64,000 nt of DNA from Spongiibacter sp. IMCC21906 (GCF_001010805.1 NZ_CP011477.1:1379001-1443000), one strand, 5' to 3'. Shown: positions 38,630 through 49,849, counted from the first letter of the stretch. Notes: a model not told the origin generated them from the sequence alone. Translations and numbers: made by a program.

Positions 38630-39857
38630 CTTGCCACTTTATCTGCTTGGTAATCTCATAGGCAAGCTGCTGTGCACTGCTGACTTTTTCACCCATTGCG
38701 GTGGCGCAGAGCACACGACCGCCATTGGTGCAAAGTTTGCCATCTTGCAAAGTAGTGCCAGCATGAAATACTTTGCTGTCTGCAGTTTCAGCGGGAATAT
38801 TAGTGATCTCATCGCCTTTGTTATAGCTACCGGGGTAGCCGCCAGCGGCCAACACGATACCGACGGCGGGACGGGGGTCCCAATCAGCGGTAACGCTGTC
38901 CAATTTTCCGGCAAGAGCGGACTGACACAATGCGACCAGGTCCGACTGCAGACGCAGCATAATGGGCTGGGTTTCTGGATCGCCAAAGCGGCAGTTGTAC
39001 TCAATGACTTTGGGTTCACCCGCGTCGTTAATCATGAGTCCCGCGTATAAAAAACCCGTATAGTCATTGCCCTCGGCCGCCATGCCCTCAACGGTGGGTT
39101 TGATAACCTCGGCCATAATGCGGTTATGAACATCGGCAGTGACTACCGGCGCGGGAGAGTAAGCCCCCATGCCACCGGTGTTGGGGCCGGTATCGCCATC
39201 GCCAACCCGTTTATGATCTTGGCTTGTAGCCATCGGTAAAATATTTTTACCGTCGACCATGACGATAAAGCTTGCTTCTTCGCCAGTGAGAAATTCTTCG
39301 ATCACTACCCGGCAACCGGCATCGCCAAAGGCATTGCCAGACAGCATGTCTTTTACTGCGGCTTCTGCCTGCTCCAGGGTTTCGGCAACAATCACGCCTT
39401 TGCCTGCGGCCAAGCCGTCGGCTTTCACGACGATGGGAGCACCTTGCTCACGGAGGTAAGCCAGTGCAGGCTCAAGCTCGGTAAAGTTTTGATAGGCTGC
39501 GGTGGGAATGTTGTGGCGGGCAAGAAAGTCTTTGGTGAACGCTTTGGAACCTTCCAGCTGGGCGGCTCCTTTTGAGGGGCCAAAGCAGGGCAGGTTTCTT
39601 GTCTGAAAATAATCAACAACACCGTCAACCAAAGGAGCTTCAGGGCCGACAATTGTCAGGCCGACATTATTCGTTTCGGCAAATTCAGCAAGCCCGGCAA
39701 AATCATTGACCGCGATATCGATGTTTTCAATATTATTATCCAGCGCGGTGCCCGCATTGCCTGGGGCAACATACACCGTTTGGACTTGCGGTGATTGTGC
39801 TGCCTTCCACGCCAGCGCATGCTCGCGGCCGCCATTGCCAATAATCAGTACGTTCAT
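38580..39857 (-). CDS. purD: Phosphoribosylamine-glycine ligase
   Basis: A 425-residue ATP-grasp enzyme of purine synthesis joining glycine to phosphoribosylamine. It begins MNVLIIGNGGREHALAWKAA, has the family segments GPEAPLVDGVVDYF and KADGLAAGKGVIVAET near residues 77 and 142, and KRVGDGDTGPNTGGMGAYSP near residue 218. It lies downstream of purH on the same strand (159 bases apart) as in many gammaproteobacteria, and its last codons overlap the retS-like start. Confidence 0.97.
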   Translation of the reverse strand: MNVLIIGNGGREHALAWKAAQSPQVQTVYVAPGNAGTALDNNIENIDIAVNDFAGLAEFAETNNVGLTIVGPEAPLVDGVVDYFQTRNLPCFGPSKGAAQLEGSKAFTKDFLARHNIPTAAYQNFTELEPALAYLREQGAPIVVKADGLAAGKGVIVAETLEQAEAAVKDMLSGNAFGDAGCRVVIEEFLTGEEASFIVMVDGKNILPMATSQDHKRVGDGDTGPNTGGMGAYSPAPVVTADVHNRIMAEVIKPTVEGMAAEGNDYTGFLYAGLMINDAGEPKVIEYNCRFGDPETQPIMLRLQSDLVALCQSALAGKLDSVTADWDPRPAVGIVLAAGGYPGSYNKGDEITNIPAETADSKVFHAGTTLQDGKLCTNGGRVLCATAMGEKVSSAQQLAYEITKQIKWQDAFYRSDIAYRAIARE

Positions 39858-40016
39858 AAAATTCTGTCTCTATTTTTTCAGTGGTATCAGACCGGGAAGT
39901 TTGTGGGAAGGACAAGACAAAAATGCGCGCAGGGTGGGAGTGTCGTGTTAATACACAAAGACACTGAGCGCATTTTGAACGTCGCCTATCGTCACAAAAG
40001 ACCGGCCTGTGGCCGC

Positions 40017-41597
40017 TTAATGGCGGAAGTGACGCATTCCTGTGAATACCATTGCCATACCCGCCTCGTCGGCGGCGGCGATCACTTCCTCATCACGAAT
40101 AGAACCGCCGGGTTGAATCACACAGCGAATATCCGCCTGAGCGGCATTGTCGATACCGTCCCGAAAGGGGAAAAAGGCATCGGATGCCATCACCGCGCCA
40201 GCGACTTGCAGGCCTGCGTGCTCGGCTTTAATGCCAGCAATGCGTGCGGAGTTGATACGGCTCATTTGGCCAGCACCCACCCCAATGGTCTGACGGTTTT
40301 TGGCGTAAACAATAGCGTTAGACTTAACAAACTTGGCGACCTTCCACGCAAAAATCATGTCGTCAATTTCGCTTTGCTCGGGCTGACGCTTGCTAACCAC
40401 TTTTAACTCGCCAGCGGTGATCATGCCCAAATCTCTATCCTGTATCAGCATGCCACCATTAACGCGTTTAAAGTCCAGTGCCGCTTGGCTTTGATCCCAT
40501 TGGCCACAGCTGAGCAGGCGCACATTCTTTTTCGCAGCAACAATCGCCTGGGCTTCTTCGCTCACGCTGGGGGCAATAATCACTTCGACAAATTGACGAT
40601 CGCAGATGGCTTTTGCCGTGTCGGCATCCAGCTCGCGGTTAAAGGCGATGATGCCGCCAAATGCAGATTCATTGTCGGTAGCAAAAGCCAGTTCGTAGGC
40701 TTCGCCAATGCCGTTTAATGAAACAGCGACACCGCAGGGATTCGCGTGTTTTACAATGACGCAAGCGGGTTTAACAAAGGATTTGACGCACTCTAATGCG
40801 GCGTCGGTATCGGCGATATTGTTGTGGGACAGTTCCTTACCCTGTAGTTGGGTTGCCGTCGCAATGGACGCTTCGGCTGGGTGACGCTCTACATAAAAGG
40901 CTGAATCTTGGTGCGGATTTTCGCCGTAGCGCATTTCCTGTGCTTTAACAAACTGACTGTTAAAGGTGCGGGGAAACTTGTCGCTGCCGCCGGGTACCAA
41001 GCGGCCAAAGTAATTAGCGATGGCACCATCGTAAGCGGCGGTGTGCTCATAGGCTTTAATGGCCAGGTCAAAACGGGTGGCATGGGTGGTGCTGCCGTTA
41101 TTGGCGCGCATTTCATCCAGTACGGTCTGGTAGTCATCGGCGTTGACCACGATGGCCACGTCGCGATGGTTTTTTGCTGCGGCGCGAACCATGGTGGGGC
41201 CGCCAATGTCGATGTTCTCGATGGCATCTTCCAGGCTGCAGTTTTCTTTGGCGACGGTGGCTTCAAAGGGGTAAAGGTTTACTACCACCATGTCGATGGT
41301 ATCAATGCCGTGCTCGGCCATAATGGCATCATCGGTACCCCGGCGGCCCAGGATGCCACCGTGTACTTTGGGGTGCAGGGTTTTGACCCGGCCGTCCATC
41401 ATTTCGGGAAAGTGGGTGTAGTCAGACACTTCGGTGACGGCGATGCCATTTTCTTGCAGCAGGCGAAAGGTGCCGCCGGTTGAAAGAAGTGCCACGCCCA
41501 TATCGGTCAGTTCGCGGGCAAAGTCGACAATGCCGGATTTGTCTGACACGCTGATGAGTGCGCGTTTTACTGGACGGCCTGCTTGCTCAGTAGTCAT
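40017..41597 (-). CDS. purH: Bifunctional AICAR transformylase / IMP cyclohydrolase
   Basis: A 526-residue enzyme catalysing the last two steps of IMP synthesis. The N-terminal cyclohydrolase contains [17 protein letters not shown] and [12 protein letters not shown]. The transformylase domain contains [11 protein letters not shown] near residue 266 with the catalytic Lys-His, and ends [19 protein letters not shown]. The ATG is supported by the conserved N-terminus (RALISVSDK follows within ten residues). It follows fis, 52 bases upstream. Confidence 0.97.
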   Translation of the reverse strand: MTTEQAGRPVKRALISVSDKSGIVDFARELTDMGVALLSTGGTFRLLQENGIAVTEVSDYTHFPEMMDGRVKTLHPKVHGGILGRRGTDDAIMAEHGIDTIDMVVVNLYPFEATVAKENCSLEDAIENIDIGGPTMVRAAAKNHRDVAIVVNADDYQTVLDEMRANNGSTTHATRFDLAIKAYEHTAAYDGAIANYFGRLVPGGSDKFPRTFNSQFVKAQEMRYGENPHQDSAFYVERHPAEASIATATQLQGKELSHNNIADTDAALECVKSFVKPACVIVKHANPCGVAVSLNGIGEAYELAFATDNESAFGGIIAFNRELDADTAKAICDRQFVEVIIAPSVSEEAQAIVAAKKNVRLLSCGQWDQSQAALDFKRVNGGMLIQDRDLGMITAGELKVVSKRQPEQSEIDDMIFAWKVAKFVKSNAIVYAKNRQTIGVGAGQMSRINSARIAGIKAEHAGLQVAGAVMASDAFFPFRDGIDNAAQADIRCVIQPGGSIRDEEVIAAADEAGMAMVFTGMRHFRH

Positions 41598-41648
41598 GCC
41601 TTGTTGCTTACCCCTGTGAGTAATGAAAGAAAAATAGCGTGAATGTGC

Positions 41649-41948
41649 TTATAGCAAATCGTATTGCTTGAGTTTTTTGCGCAACGTACCGCGATTCAGT
41701 CCCAGCAGCTGAGAGGCGCGGGTCTGGTTGTTGCGGGTGTATTTCATCACCTCTTCTAAAAGTGGGGCTTCCACTTCACTGAGCACCATGTTGTAAACAT
41801 CACAAACATCTTGACCGTCCAAGCTGGACAGGTAGGCATTTAAGGCAATGGCAACACTGTCGCGCAGTGTTTTTGCCTTGGCGATATCAGCGTTGCTGGG
41901 TTCTGGGCTGGCGCCGATAACCTCGGCATCAATGGCGTGTAAGTTCAT
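41649..41948 (-). CDS. fis: Nucleoid-associated protein Fis
   Basis: A 99-residue DNA-bending protein. The C-terminal helix-turn-helix, [20 protein letters not shown], is nearly identical to Fis of other gammaproteobacteria, and [12 protein letters not shown] leads into it. The N-terminal half is more variable. It is encoded downstream of dusB with a four-base overlap, the conserved dusB-fis operon. It would regulate rRNA and many growth-phase genes. Confidence 0.96.
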   Translation of the reverse strand: MNLHAIDAEVIGASPEPSNADIAKAKTLRDSVAIALNAYLSSLDGQDVCDVYNMVLSEVEAPLLEEVMKYTRNNQTRASQLLGLNRGTLRKKLKQYDLL

Positions 41949-42934
41949 GCTGCAGCTTCCTGTAAGATTTGGGCGTGCTGTTCAAAAAAATCATGCACAG
42001 CATCTAGTTGTCCGCTGGCTGAGTCGATGCCGTTAAACAGGCGTCGAAAGTCAGCGTCGTTGCCTAGGTTTTGCAAATACCACGCGACATGCTTGCGTGC
42101 GATCCGCAGTCCCTGAAATTCACCGTAAAACTGGTGTAAATCGCTGATGTGAGTCAGCATGGTTTGTTTTATTTCTGTACCGCTAAGTGGCGTTTTGCTG
42201 GTGCTGCCGCTGAGTCGTTCATTAATCTCTCTGAACAACCAAGGGCGGCCTTGGGCACCTCGACCGATCATCACCCCATCTGCGCCAGTGCGCTGCAATA
42301 TGTATTCGGCTTTTTCGGCTGAATCAATATCCCCGTTGGCAAATACCGGGATGGAGATGGCCTGTTTAATGGCGGCAATGGTGTCGTACTCGGCTTCACC
42401 TTTAAAACGACAGGCGCGGGTACGGCCATGAACAGCCAATGAAGCGATGCCACAATCCTCAGCTAGCTTTGCAATTTCTACACCGTTACGGTGCTCGGGT
42501 GACCAGCCAGTGCGAATTTTTAGGGTGACCGGAACGGACACCGCAGAAACCACGGCGTCCAGAATCTGTTTCACCAGTTCGGGCTCTTTAAGCAAGGCCG
42601 AGCCTGCAGCTTTTTTGCACACTTTTTTGGCCGGGCAGCCCATATTGATATCAATGATATCTGCCCCCAGTGCTTCACAGCCCTGAGCGGCATCGGCCAT
42701 CATCTCTGGGTCGGCACCAGCAATTTGCACTGCATTGATGTCGCCCTCCGCTTGGGCTAACCGCAGATAACTTTTGCGGGTATGCCAGAGCTGGCGGTCA
42801 CTAATCAGCATTTCTGCCACCGCCAATCCTGCACCATAGCCCCGGCAGAGCTTGCGGAAGGGCAGGTCAGTGGTGCCGGCCATCGGCGCCAAAACGGCCC
42901 GGGACTGCAAGTTGTGAGGACCAATTTTGATCAT
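41945..42934 (-). CDS. dusB: tRNA-dihydrouridine synthase B
   Basis: A 329-residue FMN enzyme reducing uridine in the tRNA D-loop. The N-terminus [40 protein letters not shown] with the catalytic cysteine near residue 105, [16 protein letters not shown] and [15 protein letters not shown] identify DusB. The start is conserved. Four-base overlap with fis. Confidence 0.97.
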   Translation of the reverse strand: MIKIGPHNLQSRAVLAPMAGTTDLPFRKLCRGYGAGLAVAEMLISDRQLWHTRKSYLRLAQAEGDINAVQIAGADPEMMADAAQGCEALGADIIDINMGCPAKKVCKKAAGSALLKEPELVKQILDAVVSAVSVPVTLKIRTGWSPEHRNGVEIAKLAEDCGIASLAVHGRTRACRFKGEAEYDTIAAIKQAISIPVFANGDIDSAEKAEYILQRTGADGVMIGRGAQGRPWLFREINERLSGSTSKTPLSGTEIKQTMLTHISDLHQFYGEFQGLRIARKHVAWYLQNLGNDADFRRLFNGIDSASGQLDAVHDFFEQHAQILQEAAA

Positions 42935-43035
42935 CGATCAATGCCCCGAGCTGGACGGTTAAGTGACAAAAAGCGGGCGGCTATGATACTCGTTCAAGGC
43001 AGACTTCGGAAGACTTGCGCTCAGAAAATAACCAA

Positions 43036-43908
43036 TTATCGACTGCGGTTTTGGCCTTTAGCCGCGACCAGGCGCATTTGATAGTTTACGGCTTGGCTGC
43101 CGGGATCACGGATCTCCAGCACGACATGAATGGGTTGCTGGCTGGCCATGGATTTTAGCGAGCTTAGCTCTCCTTGCAAATACTCCCTTGGTTGGAATAT
43201 TCGGCTGGCTAGAGTACGGCCATTGATGTCACTGAAACGCAACAACAAACCTGGAAAATCTCGGCTTTCTGTGCCGGTATTGACCAGCAGGGTGTCGACA
43301 ATAACCGCATCGCTGTGTTCGGGGTGTTTACGTACCACCAATTTGCGGGTGGTTAAATTTTCGAGTGATTGGGTTGTCGCTGGGGGCGTGGGGCGGCAAT
43401 CCAGCTGCCAGCTAGCACAAAATGATTCGACATAGGGCGCTACCGGGCTGGCCAGGAGCTGGGGCATTTGCCACCATGCCAATTGCCATAGCAGCAATGT
43501 AAAAACGATGAGATTACCCAGTGCCCAAGTCCAGCGTCGGGGTTTTGCTGGTGGCATATGGTGTTCAAAATCGTGGTTGACGGTGCTCAGAGAATTTAAC
43601 AGTGTGAGTGGATCGTTAAGGTCTGCCTGGGCCTCGGCATTGTGTTCGGCGCTATTTTCGAGCGGCGCATTTTTGCTGTCTTCAGTGTTATCGGCATCGC
43701 TGAGCTCCGCGGAGGGAGGGTCACTTTGCGCTGATGAGGGACTGGTATCGAGTTGCGTTTCCAGGGTCGGCAGCGCGGTGTTTTGAGCGGCATTAAATAT
43801 CTGCTGACAACGGCCACAGCGCACTAATCCTTCGGCAACCTTGAACAGCTCTGGGTTCACCCGAAAACGGGTGTGGCAGGCGGGGCATTGGGTCGTGTCT
43901 GTCTGCAT
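43036..43908 (-). CDS. Zinc-ribbon and DUF3426 domain membrane protein
   Basis: A 290-residue protein. The N-terminus CPACHTRFRVNPELFKVAEG followed by VRCGRCQQIFNA is an MJ0042-type zinc ribbon with two CxxC pairs. An acidic, low-complexity linker (~45-110) leads to one transmembrane helix (LGNLIVFTLLLWQLAWW near residue 130) and a periplasmic DUF3426 domain with two cysteines (ESFCASWQLDC). The function is unknown; the gene is regularly found between prmA and dusB, as here and in Pseudomonas. Confidence 0.88.
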   Translation of the reverse strand: MQTDTTQCPACHTRFRVNPELFKVAEGLVRCGRCQQIFNAAQNTALPTLETQLDTSPSSAQSDPPSAELSDADNTEDSKNAPLENSAEHNAEAQADLNDPLTLLNSLSTVNHDFEHHMPPAKPRRWTWALGNLIVFTLLLWQLAWWQMPQLLASPVAPYVESFCASWQLDCRPTPPATTQSLENLTTRKLVVRKHPEHSDAVIVDTLLVNTGTESRDFPGLLLRFSDINGRTLASRIFQPREYLQGELSSLKSMASQQPIHVVLEIRDPGSQAVNYQMRLVAAKGQNRSR

Positions 43909-44005
43909 AGCGTTGTCGTTGTCTGAGCTTGGCCTGTTTTAAGGTGGTAGTTGCTGGTGGTCGTCAACTACATAGCGCCTTCTTATGGCACCTTCTTATA
44001 GCACC

Positions 44006-44890
44006 TTAGTTTGTTTTTATGCCGCTTATCCTAACCCATTCTTCTTTAGAGGTCAGGCTCAGCTCACGAAAGCCATTGCCATAGCATTCAAGTAGCTGTT
44101 CGCCTTGGGTATCAAGAATGCCAGAAAGGCAAATTAAACCGTCGTTTTTGACTAGCCCGGTGAGTCGGGGTGCGAGCTGTAATAGGGGTCCGGCAAGGAT
44201 ATTTGCCAGCAGCACATCAGCCTGTACATTGTTGTCGAATTCGTCGGGCAGCAGGCACTGAATTTTGGTTTCGTCAATATCGTTGCGCCGGGCATTCTCG
44301 CGGGTTGCCAGCAATGCCTGCGGGTCACTGTCGATACAGATTAATCTGTTGGCACCGAGTAACAAGGCGGCGATCCCTAAAATCCCAGAGCCACAGCCAT
44401 AGTCGATAACGGTTTTTCCGGCGATGGCCTGGCTGTCTAACCATTGTAAGCACAGCCACGTGGTGGGGTGAGTGCCAGTACCAAAGGCCAGGCCGGGGTC
44501 GAGTAAGACATTGACGGCATCGGGATCGACCGGCTCTCGCCAGCTGGGGCAAATCCACAAATTGTTGCCGCATTGTAAGGGCTGGTAGCTGTCCATCCAC
44601 TCTCTAATCCAGTCTCGGTCTTCAAGGATTTCGGTGCGATGGGGTGGCAGTGCCTGGCCGTAAAAAGCCGCCAGTGCGGGTAGCAGGCTTTCCATGTCGG
44701 TGTCTGCAGGGAAGAGACCTGTGACTCGGGTATGCTGCCAAACAGGTGTTTCGCCGATGGGTGGCTCATACAGTGGTTGATCGGCGTCGTCTTCCATGGT
44801 GACGGCAGATGCGCCAATTTCCATTAAGGCATCTTCAAGTTCAGAGGCGGAGCTGGGGTCGGCGTCGAGGCGCAATTGCAACCAGGTCAT
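44006..44890 (-). CDS. prmA: Ribosomal protein L11 methyltransferase
   Basis: A 294-residue SAM-dependent methyltransferase trimethylating L11. It begins MTWLQLRLDADPSSASELED, contains DPGLAFGTGTHPTTWLCLQWL near residue 131, and the SAM-binding VIDYGCGSGILGIAALLLGA near residue 162, followed by ANILAGPL. Length is standard. It lies between accC and the DUF3426 gene on the same strand. Confidence 0.96.
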   Translation of the reverse strand: MTWLQLRLDADPSSASELEDALMEIGASAVTMEDDADQPLYEPPIGETPVWQHTRVTGLFPADTDMESLLPALAAFYGQALPPHRTEILEDRDWIREWMDSYQPLQCGNNLWICPSWREPVDPDAVNVLLDPGLAFGTGTHPTTWLCLQWLDSQAIAGKTVIDYGCGSGILGIAALLLGANRLICIDSDPQALLATRENARRNDIDETKIQCLLPDEFDNNVQADVLLANILAGPLLQLAPRLTGLVKNDGLICLSGILDTQGEQLLECYGNGFRELSLTSKEEWVRISGIKTN

Positions 44891-45001
44891 AAGTCGTGCG
44901 TCCTTATCTGCTGAAAAGATACCGGCTAAGAGGCTAGGCGGAAATGTCAGGGAAAATACTTGATAGGCAGTAGGCGGGAGTTTGGCTCCCGCCGTTGAAG
45001 A

Positions 45002-46342
45002 TTAAAGCTTCAGCTTTTTCTCAAGGTAGTGAATGCTGACCCCGCCTTTGCGGAATGCGCTGTCCCGAACCAGGTCGCGTTGCAGATCGGTGTTGGTGCG
45101 GATACCGTCCACAATCAATTCGTCCAAGGCATTGCGCATGCGGTTAAGCGCGATTTCCCGATCCTCGCCCCAGGTGATGATCTTGGCAATCATGGAGTCG
45201 TAGTTGGGGGGGACGGTGTAACCACTGTATAGGTGAGAGTCCACCCGAACCCCTAAACCACCGGGAGCATGGTAATGCTTTACCTTGCCGGGGCAGGGCA
45301 TAAAGGTTTTGGGATCTTCGGCGTTGATCCGGCATTCAAAAGCGTGACCGCTGATCTTGATGTCATCCTGAGTCAGAGACAGTTTTTCGCCGCCAGCAAT
45401 TCTCAGCTGCTCTTTGATGAGGTCAACGCCGGTGACCATTTCACTGACAGGGTGCTCTACCTGAATCCGGGTGTTCATCTCGATAAAGAAGAATTCCCCG
45501 TTTTCATACAGAAACTCAAAGGTCCCTGCACCGCGATAGTTGATGGTATTACAGGCCTTCACACAGGACATGGCCACTTGTTGGCGAATGTCGTCGGGAA
45601 TGCCGGGGGCCGGTGCTTCTTCCAGTACTTTTTGATGACGACGCTGGAGGGAGCAGTCCCGATCACCCAGATGAATCGCATTGCCTTGGCCATCGGCCAA
45701 TACCTGGATTTCTACGTGGCGGGGGTTTTCTAAGAATTTCTCGATGTAGACGGTATCGTCACCAAAGGCCGCCTTCGCCTCAGACTGGGTGACGTAGACA
45801 GCGTTGAGCAGGGCAGCTTCGCTGTGTACAACCCGCATACCGCGACCACCACCACCGGCGGCAGCTTTGATAATCACCGGGTAGCCTATGCGTTTGGCAA
45901 CGGCCAGAGTGTGGTCGTTATCGCTGGTAATGGGACCGTCAGAGCCGGGAACCGTGGGAACACCGGCTTTTTTCATGGCTTGAATAGCCGACACTTTGTC
46001 GCCCATCAGGCGAATCACGTGGGGTTCTGGGCCAATAAAGACAAAACCGCTGTTTTCCACTTGCTCAGCAAAGTCGGCATTTTCTGCCAAAAAACCATAG
46101 CCGGGGTGAATGCCCACCGCGTCAGTGACTTCTGCGGCACTGATAATGGCGGGAATATTCAGGTAACTCTGGGGTGACGGGGCGGGACCAATGCACACGG
46201 ATTCGTCGGCTAAACGAACATGCATAAGGTCTCGATCTGCTGTGGAGTGCACAGCCACCGTTTTAATACCGAGCTCTTTACAGGCCCGAAGAATACGCAG
46301 CGCAATCTCGCCGCGGTTTGCGATGACAACTTTTTTAAGCAT
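45002..46342 (-). CDS. accC: Acetyl-CoA carboxylase biotin carboxylase subunit
   Basis: A 446-residue ATP-grasp enzyme carboxylating the biotin on AccB, the first step of fatty acid synthesis. [20 protein letters not shown] opens the protein; the glycine-rich ATP loop [14 protein letters not shown] is near residue 159, and [20 protein letters not shown] near residue 285 carries the catalytic residues. It is 44 bases downstream of accB. Confidence 0.98.
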   Translation of the reverse strand: MLKKVVIANRGEIALRILRACKELGIKTVAVHSTADRDLMHVRLADESVCIGPAPSPQSYLNIPAIISAAEVTDAVGIHPGYGFLAENADFAEQVENSGFVFIGPEPHVIRLMGDKVSAIQAMKKAGVPTVPGSDGPITSDNDHTLAVAKRIGYPVIIKAAAGGGGRGMRVVHSEAALLNAVYVTQSEAKAAFGDDTVYIEKFLENPRHVEIQVLADGQGNAIHLGDRDCSLQRRHQKVLEEAPAPGIPDDIRQQVAMSCVKACNTINYRGAGTFEFLYENGEFFFIEMNTRIQVEHPVSEMVTGVDLIKEQLRIAGGEKLSLTQDDIKISGHAFECRINAEDPKTFMPCPGKVKHYHAPGGLGVRVDSHLYSGYTVPPNYDSMIAKIITWGEDREIALNRMRNALDELIVDGIRTNTDLQRDLVRDSAFRKGGVSIHYLEKKLKL

Positions 46343-46386
46343 GTCGAATCAATCCCTCTTATATGAAAAATCGTGGTGTGGTTGGC

Positions 46387-46851
46387 TTACACGATTGTGA
46401 TAAGAGGTTGGTCGAATTCAACAGGCTCGGCGTCGTCTACCAAAATGGCTTCAATCACGCCGGATTTGTCCGCTTCGATTTGGTTCATCATTTTCATGGC
46501 TTCAACAATGCAGATCACGTCGCCCGCTTTCACATGTTGACCGACTTCAGCAAAAGAAGGTGAGCCGGGCGAGGGCGCGCGATAGAAAGTGCCGACCATG
46601 GGTGACTTGATCACATGGCCATTGATGGCTTTTTCAGCTGGGGCAGGCTCTGCTGCTGGCGCGGCAGTTGCGGCTGCAGGAGCAGCGGCGGCAACAGGTG
46701 CGGGTTGCGAGTAATACTGAGGAGCTGGCATGGCGGCGTTGGCACTGTTGCGGCTGATGCGCACAGACTCTTCGCCTTCTTTGATCTCCAACTCGTCGAT
46801 GTTGGATTCTTCAAGTAGCTCAATCAGTTTTTTAACTTTTCTGATGTCCAT
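46387..46851 (-). CDS. accB: Biotin carboxyl carrier protein
   Basis: A 154-residue carrier with a conserved N-terminus ([20 protein letters not shown]), an Ala/Pro-rich mobile linker (~45-75) and a biotinyl domain whose acceptor lysine is in [18 protein letters not shown] near residue 120. The thumb segment [14 protein letters not shown] is present. It is encoded between aroQ and accC, the usual aroQ-accB-accC order. Confidence 0.97.
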   Translation of the reverse strand: MDIRKVKKLIELLEESNIDELEIKEGEESVRISRNSANAAMPAPQYYSQPAPVAAAAPAAATAAPAAEPAPAEKAINGHVIKSPMVGTFYRAPSPGSPSFAEVGQHVKAGDVICIVEAMKMMNQIEADKSGVIEAILVDDAEPVEFDQPLITIV

Positions 46852-46891
46852 AGTTGATCTCTTAGTTCTTCTTAAAGGTCAGTGATAAGGT

Positions 46892-47332
46892 TTAGTTGGG
46901 AAACTTTTTTATGGCCGCACGTAGCGCCATTTCGTAGCTGTCGGCGCCGAGGCCGCAGATTACAGCCTCGGCGATATCTGAAAAATAGGAGTGCTGTCGA
47001 AAGTGCTCACGGCGATGAACATTGGAAAGGTGGACTTCCATAAAAGGAATGTCTACGCCCAGCAAGGCGTCCCGGAGTGCCACGCTGGTATGGGTGAAGG
47101 CAGCGGGGTTGATAATAATGAAGTTGATTCCTTCGGGCCGGGCTTGGTGCACTCTTTCTATTAATTCGTATTCGGCATTGCTTTGCAGGCTCTGCAGGTG
47201 ATGGCCGTGCTCAGTGGCAATTTTCTGTAAATTGGCGTCGATATCGGCCAGGGTCTCGTTACCGTAAACCTCGGGCTCGCGGCTGCCGAGAAGGTTAAGG
47301 TTTGGGCCGTGTAATACTAAAAACGAAGCCAT
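46892..47332 (-). CDS. aroQ: Type II 3-dehydroquinate dehydratase
   Basis: A 146-residue shikimate-pathway enzyme. It begins [20 protein letters not shown]; the conserved catalytic Tyr follows in EVYGNETL, and [16 protein letters not shown] and [18 protein letters not shown] complete the active site. The start at 47332 gives the conserved N-terminus; an in-frame ATG at 47353 would add seven residues. It lies 41 bases before accB. Confidence 0.96.
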   Translation of the reverse strand: MASFLVLHGPNLNLLGSREPEVYGNETLADIDANLQKIATEHGHHLQSLQSNAEYELIERVHQARPEGINFIIINPAAFTHTSVALRDALLGVDIPFMEVHLSNVHRREHFRQHSYFSDIAEAVICGLGADSYEMALRAAIKKFPN

Positions 47333-47502
47333 TGTTGTGCCATTTCGGTGCAAAGTTTAATTATCGCCAGATTGTGCCTTATTTGTTTTCTTGAGTCCAA
47401 CGACTAAGCTGTGAAAATTAAAGATAGCCGCCAGTTTCCAGCAAGTTTGCAGGAGTTAAGCGGTTTTTGCCGAAAGCATTGTTTTCGGTGTTAACACTCG
47501 GT

Positions 47503-49218
47503 CTAGCTCTCGAATAGCTTGAGGACCAGCGATTTGCTCAGTATTTGCGGAAGAATTTGCACTGCTTGTTTGGGGTCTGCTGAGTAATAGATATAGAGGG
47601 GAATACCGTTGCGCTCATACTGGGCGAGAAGTGTGGTAATCGCGGGGTCGTAGCGTGTCCAATCCGCCACCAGATAGTGAACATTATTGTCTTTAAAAGC
47701 CTGTTCAATTTCCGGCGTATGCAACACTAACTTCTCATTGGCTTTGCAGGTGATGCACCAATCTGCAGTAACGTCCAAAAAGACATTGCTGCCAGCGGCA
47801 CGAATTTTTTCAATTTGAGCCGGATCAAATTGCCCCGAGTTTTGGGAGTTGTTTGGTAAATGGTTGCCTGCCATCGCGGTATACACGGCAAGTAGCAAAC
47901 TGATTATGCTGAGAATTTTACCTTTGCTGCCCAGCTTCCAAAGCCAAAGGGCAAAGGCGATAAGCAACCATGCAATAAGCAGGGTCGCCATGCTGTTGGC
48001 GCCCAGTTGGCGGCCATATACCCAAAGTAGCCAAATGGCCGAGGCGAGCAAGGGAAACGCCAGCAATTGGCGCAAACGTTCCATCCATGCACCGGGCTTG
48101 GGTAAAGCCTCCAACCAGCCGGGAAATAGACTGAGCAGCAAAACGGGCAGGGCCATGCCCGCGCCCAAACTGGCAAACACCAGTAATGCGATGGCCGGGG
48201 GCTGGGTGGCGGCGTAACCCACGGCGGTTCCCATAAAGGGGGCTGTACAAGGGCTGGCGACCAGTGTGGCCAGTACGCCGGTAAAGAAACTGCCGCTGTG
48301 ACCACGTTCTTGGCTGAGGCTGCTGCCGGTATTCATCCAGCGGCCCGCTATTTCGAAGTAACCGAGCAAGTTTAGCGATAAGACAAAAAACAGGCTGGCC
48401 ATGACCGCGACAAAGCCCGGTTGCTGCAGCTGGAAGCCCCAGCCTACGGCTTGCCCGGCTTGCTGTAGGCCAATGAGTACGGCGGCGACCACAATAAAGC
48501 TGATGATTACGCCCAAACTGTAGATCACGCCGTGGCTGCTGGTTTTTCCATCCTCGGCTTGGCTAAAACTGAGCACTTTTAAACTGAGCACCGGAAAAAC
48601 ACAGGGCATTAAGTTAAGTATGGCCCCGCCTAAAATGGCGAAGGTGATAACCCAAGCCAGGCTGGGTGCGCTGTTTTGTTCTGTCGAGATGACCTTTGCG
48701 GGTGCTGTCGCAGTGCTACCGGTGGCATCTGCCTGAACAAATTCATGACTTTGAGGCTTGTATTGATAGCGTTGAATTTGCGGCGGATAGCACAATCCTG
48801 CATCGGCGCAGCCTTGGGAGCGTACCGTTAAGACAAAAGGCTGATCCTTGGGCAAGCCGCTAATGCTGAGGCTGGTGTTGTAATAAAAGACTTCGGTACG
48901 CCCAAAATAGGGGTCGTCTTTTATTTTGCCGGGTTCAAAGCGGATGCTGGGCGACAGGGCGTCACCGTTTAATTCCGCACTGATAGCAAAGCGTTCTTTA
49001 TAAAGGTAATAGCCGCTGGTGATGGTCCATTGCAGCAGCAAGGTATCGTCGTCCCAGCTGAGAAGTGATTGATAGGCTTGGTTTACGGGCAAAAAACCGG
49101 CACTGTCTGCCGTGGCCATTTGCTCGGAGGGGGCGCTGCCAGATTGGGCAAAAGGGTCTTGTGCCCAGCTTGGATAAGCTGAGATCAAGAGCATGATTAC
49201 AAATAAAACCGACTTCAT
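47503..49218 (-). CDS. dsbD: Thiol:disulfide interchange protein DsbD
   Basis: A 571-residue inner membrane reductant transporter. After a signal peptide comes the periplasmic alpha domain with GCADAGLCYPPQIQRY (redox cysteine pair). Eight transmembrane segments follow, with NLMPCVFPVLSLKVLSFSQA and ASPCTAPFMGTAVGYA holding the membrane cysteines. The C-terminal thioredoxin-like domain has TADWCITCKANEK. All six cysteines are present. The start at 49218 is an ATG; upstream GTGs at 49233 and 49230 are less likely. It is divergent from the copper chaperone gene, which fits a shared role in metal-protein maturation. Confidence 0.95.
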   Translation of the reverse strand: MKSVLFVIMLLISAYPSWAQDPFAQSGSAPSEQMATADSAGFLPVNQAYQSLLSWDDDTLLLQWTITSGYYLYKERFAISAELNGDALSPSIRFEPGKIKDDPYFGRTEVFYYNTSLSISGLPKDQPFVLTVRSQGCADAGLCYPPQIQRYQYKPQSHEFVQADATGSTATAPAKVISTEQNSAPSLAWVITFAILGGAILNLMPCVFPVLSLKVLSFSQAEDGKTSSHGVIYSLGVIISFIVVAAVLIGLQQAGQAVGWGFQLQQPGFVAVMASLFFVLSLNLLGYFEIAGRWMNTGSSLSQERGHSGSFFTGVLATLVASPCTAPFMGTAVGYAATQPPAIALLVFASLGAGMALPVLLLSLFPGWLEALPKPGAWMERLRQLLAFPLLASAIWLLWVYGRQLGANSMATLLIAWLLIAFALWLWKLGSKGKILSIISLLLAVYTAMAGNHLPNNSQNSGQFDPAQIEKIRAAGSNVFLDVTADWCITCKANEKLVLHTPEIEQAFKDNNVHYLVADWTRYDPAITTLLAQYERNGIPLYIYYSADPKQAVQILPQILSKSLVLKLFES

Positions 49219-49393
49219 AAATACAATCACCACTGTGCTGACGGTATGATAGTGTCAGCGGAACGTTGCGACTCGAAGTATACGTGCACACGGGACGGGA
49301 GTGTACGACCTGAGACGTGGGTTGGATAAAAAATACTGCACTTGGGTAGACTGCTCCTGAGTAGAAATAGCTTGCAGGCTTACAGGAGGACGA

Positions 49394-49849
49394 GTGAATA
49401 GACTGTTTGTTACGTTATTGTGCTTAATGTTATCCCTACCGGCGACGGCATTGAGCGTCAGTGACGCCTATGTAAGGGGTTTGCCGCCGGGACAAAAAAA
49501 TACCGCTGCCTTCTTTGTGTTAAAAAATGATGGCGACAAGAATATTGTGCTTAGTCCCGGTCGCAGTGATGCAGTGGCTGCACTGGAAATTCACGGTCAC
49601 GAGCAGTTGAGCGGCATGATGCGCATGCGCAAGAAAGAACAGCTGGAAATCGCCCCCGGAGAAACCTTAAGTTTTTCCCCTGGCGGCCTTCACTTAATGA
49701 TGATCGGTTTAAAAAAACCGTTAAAAGACGGGGATACGGTCAGTTTTTCTTTGCGCTTAAATGATAAAGAAGAATTGACAATTACGGCGCCGGTGATCAG
49801 CGTATTAAAAATGGATCATTCCAAACACCAGCATAATGGGGAGCATTAA
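49394..49849 (+). CDS. Periplasmic PCu(A)C-type copper chaperone
   Basis: A 151-residue exported protein with a signal peptide (LFVTLLCLMLSLPATA). The Cu(I)-binding pattern H-(x)n-M-(x)n-H-x-M is seen in LEIHGHEQLSGMMRMR and GLHLMMIGLKKPL. The C-terminus MDHSKHQHNGEH is His/Met-rich and may also bind copper. PCu(A)C proteins deliver copper to cytochrome c oxidase. The start is GTG at 49394 after a strong AGGAGG. It shares one base with the next gene. Confidence 0.9.
   Translation: MNRLFVTLLCLMLSLPATALSVSDAYVRGLPPGQKNTAAFFVLKNDGDKNIVLSPGRSDAVAALEIHGHEQLSGMMRMRKKEQLEIAPGETLSFSPGGLHLMMIGLKKPLKDGDTVSFSLRLNDKEELTITAPVISVLKMDHSKHQHNGEH

Noticed and set aside
47470-47488. Terminator of dsbD at CCGAAA/TTTCGG hairpin
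   Set aside because: The stem is short, and no T run follows it on the minus strand; it may be chance.
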